NCBI GenBank assembly: GCA_020629035.1
Contig: JAHDEC010000003.1
Coordinates: forward strand, 183,983 to 247,982
DNA: 64,000 nt
Direction: 5' to 3'
From: Saprospiraceae bacterium
GTDB lineage: Bacteria > Bacteroidota > Bacteroidia > Chitinophagales > Saprospiraceae
Under the pieces are notes generated by a model that made no database searches, was not told where the DNA came from, and saw only the letters and a program-made list of their open reading frames with translations. Below are positions 62,958 to 64,000 of this stretch, one piece after another. Made by a program: the position numbers and the translations under genes. Numbering within the stretch: position 1 is the stretch's first letter; each line of letters starts with the position of its first letter.

Positions 62958-63979
62958 TGAGTTACCAATTTCCAAAATCGCTTGATATCAAACCAGAGGA
63001 AAAAAGTAGACTCTCTAAATATAGTAATGAACGAAATCGTTTTTCTGCTGCAAAGAAACTGTTTTCTTTTTTCTTTGATGAGTCCTTTATGCTTTTTATA
63101 AGTAATCCTTATGGCTCGAGACATAAGCTTGAAAAATTGCCACCTAAAGGTCAGTATATCTATCAAGAAAACCATAAAGTATTTAAATAGCATGAAGGGC
63201 ATATTAAGCACTATAAAACTTAGTGGCATAAGCTTGAAATAGCTATAAAATATATTAATCTGAATTCTAGTCTTATAATCTAAATTCATGATTTTATCAA
63301 CGGACTGACTGATCTTATGATAGACTTTAGCCTTAGGCGCATAGCTGCATTTGTATCCGGCAATTCGAGCTCTTAGACCAAATTCAGCATCTTCATAACC
63401 AGTATCAAAAAACGGATCAAATAAACCTATGTCTTTTACCATTGAGGCGCGGTATAGACAAGCGCCGGCACAGGCTCCCCAGTGGCTAATTTGTGAGGTG
63501 TGTTCTGTCACAGACTCTTTAAATGCAATGGGAACTACTTCGGCTGTACTAATAAATTGATGACCGATATTGTCGAGTAAATCATGATTGTCAAAACGGA
63601 TCATTTTTGTGCTGATGACATCTGATTGCTCATTTTGTGCCTCTGATACGAGTTCACTTAGCCAGTTCTTTTCCGCAAAAGCATCATTATTTAGCATGGC
63701 AATAAAATCATGATCAATGCCTTTTTTAAGGAATACATCATATAAATAATTACTACCTTTTGCAAAGCCCAGGTTCTGCTCAGATGGAATTAATTCGACG
63801 TTTTCCATCTTACTGAAATACTCGCTTAATTGTGCGCATTCATTGTCCTGAGAATGGTTATCTAGGACCATAATGTGTGTAGCTGGATAGTCTTGGTTCA
63901 ACAAAGATTTTATGCAATCAATGGTATCCTTTATGCCATTCCAATTGATAACAAATATGGGTATGATTTTTTGCTCCAC
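62933..63979 (-). CDS. Family 2 glycosyltransferase (rhamnosyltransferase-like)
   Basis: 348 residues starting at 63979. GT-A fold: FVINWNGIKDTIDCIKSLLNQD, VLDNHSQDNE, then FIAMLNNDAFAEKNWL (D-x-D region L-N-N-D) and GLFDPFFDTGYEDAEFGLRARIAGYKCSYAPKAKVYH. One or two C-terminal membrane-near segments (FIVLNMPFMLFKYFMVFLIDIL). It joins a sugar to a lipid-linked polysaccharide precursor at the inner membrane. It is near the window's right edge but complete at its start. Confidence 0.9.
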   Translation of the reverse strand: MEQKIIPIFVINWNGIKDTIDCIKSLLNQDYPATHIMVLDNHSQDNECAQLSEYFSKMENVELIPSEQNLGFAKGSNYLYDVFLKKGIDHDFIAMLNNDAFAEKNWLSELVSEAQNEQSDVISTKMIRFDNHDLLDNIGHQFISTAEVVPIAFKESVTEHTSQISHWGACAGACLYRASMVKDIGLFDPFFDTGYEDAEFGLRARIAGYKCSYAPKAKVYHKISQSVDKIMNLDYKTRIQINIFYSYFKLMPLSFIVLNMPFMLFKYFMVFLIDILTFRWQFFKLMSRAIRITYKKHKGLIKEKRKQFLCSRKTISFITIFRESTFFLWFDIKRFWKLVTQKNKTLID

Positions 63980-64000
63980 ATGGCGAAATTACAAATAGAT

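Noticed and set aside
1..64000. CRISPR arrays, insertion sequences, prophage or plasmid genes.
   Set aside because: No spaced direct repeats, transposase, integrase or phage-type genes were recognised in either direction.

Overview
The window looks like a chromosomal segment of a Bacteroidota bacterium, most like the gliding, protein-secreting Saprospira/Chitinophaga/Flavobacteria type. The DNA is visibly AT-rich. Several secreted proteins end in type IX secretion (T9SS) sorting domains (the ..YPNP.. type) or in the gliding-motility-associated C-terminal domain (..DRWGN..W DG..GVYVY..). Lipoprotein signal peptides are frequent, and a few promoter boxes match the Bacteroidota TAnnTTTG element. 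No rRNA, tRNA, CRISPR array, insertion sequence or phage gene was recognised, so this reads as ordinary chromosome with accessory islands. The exact genus cannot be fixed from the sequence alone.

Layout. 1-5037: 3' part of a giant surface protein with PKD domains and nine copies of a ~75-residue module. 5061-7596: DUF547 protein and two lipoproteins. 7729-9296: Nif3-like protein and zinc-ribbon coiled-coil protein. 9360-12424: TPR protein and a secreted thioredoxin-PKD-T9SS protein. 12522-12950: lipoprotein gene broken by a stop codon. 13208-17401: SdiA-regulated-domain lipoprotein, cupin, DUF1761, nitronate monooxygenase, acyltransferase, SRPBCC protein and small membrane protein. 17469-20688 (minus): VOC dioxygenase-like protein, alpha-oxoamine synthase and short-chain reductase. 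20759-27433 (minus): six tightly packed genes: atypical ATP-grasp, arginine decarboxylase, agmatinase, deoxyhypusine-synthase-like enzyme, GshB-like ATP-grasp and AstE/aspartoacylase-like hydrolase. 27588-33003: YceI, outer-membrane protein, Crp/Fnr regulator and two secreted proteins. 33005-35665: TetR regulator divergent from a SulP transporter. 35727-42280: reductase, serine hydrolase, broken secreted-protein gene and M36 metalloprotease. 42397-48630: RlmB, TraB/GumN, gamma carbonic anhydrase, a broken gene, GNAT, M14 carboxypeptidase and small membrane protein. 48733-52948: lipoprotein, sugar-phosphate transferase, AroE and proline dehydrogenase. 53053-56021: haem-protein cluster with a DUF5777 beta-barrel. 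56102-63979: S41 peptidase, small lipoprotein, SCP2 protein, biotin carrier and biotin carboxylase, UDP-glucuronate decarboxylase, T9SS protein and glycosyltransferase.

Best candidate for an undescribed system: the six-gene operon at 20759-27433. It would make agmatine, then putrescine, then probably an aminobutyl-transfer product such as homospermidine (the DHS-like enzyme keeps its catalytic lysine). The same transcript carries two ATP-grasp ligases and a zinc amidohydrolase-type enzyme, which suggests ligation of an amino acid or acid to a polyamine and its later trimming. Immediately downstream, a reductase and an alpha-oxoamine synthase look like enzymes for a sphingoid- or sulfonolipid-type base.

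A second theme is gene breakage. Four accessory genes carry a single in-frame stop (12783 TAA, 28256 TGA, 38194 TAA, 44721 TAG), and one secreted protein is cut from its sorting domain by a one-base frame change near 29773-29785. Housekeeping genes are intact. This fits recent decay of dispensable genes, although sequencing error cannot be excluded without reads.
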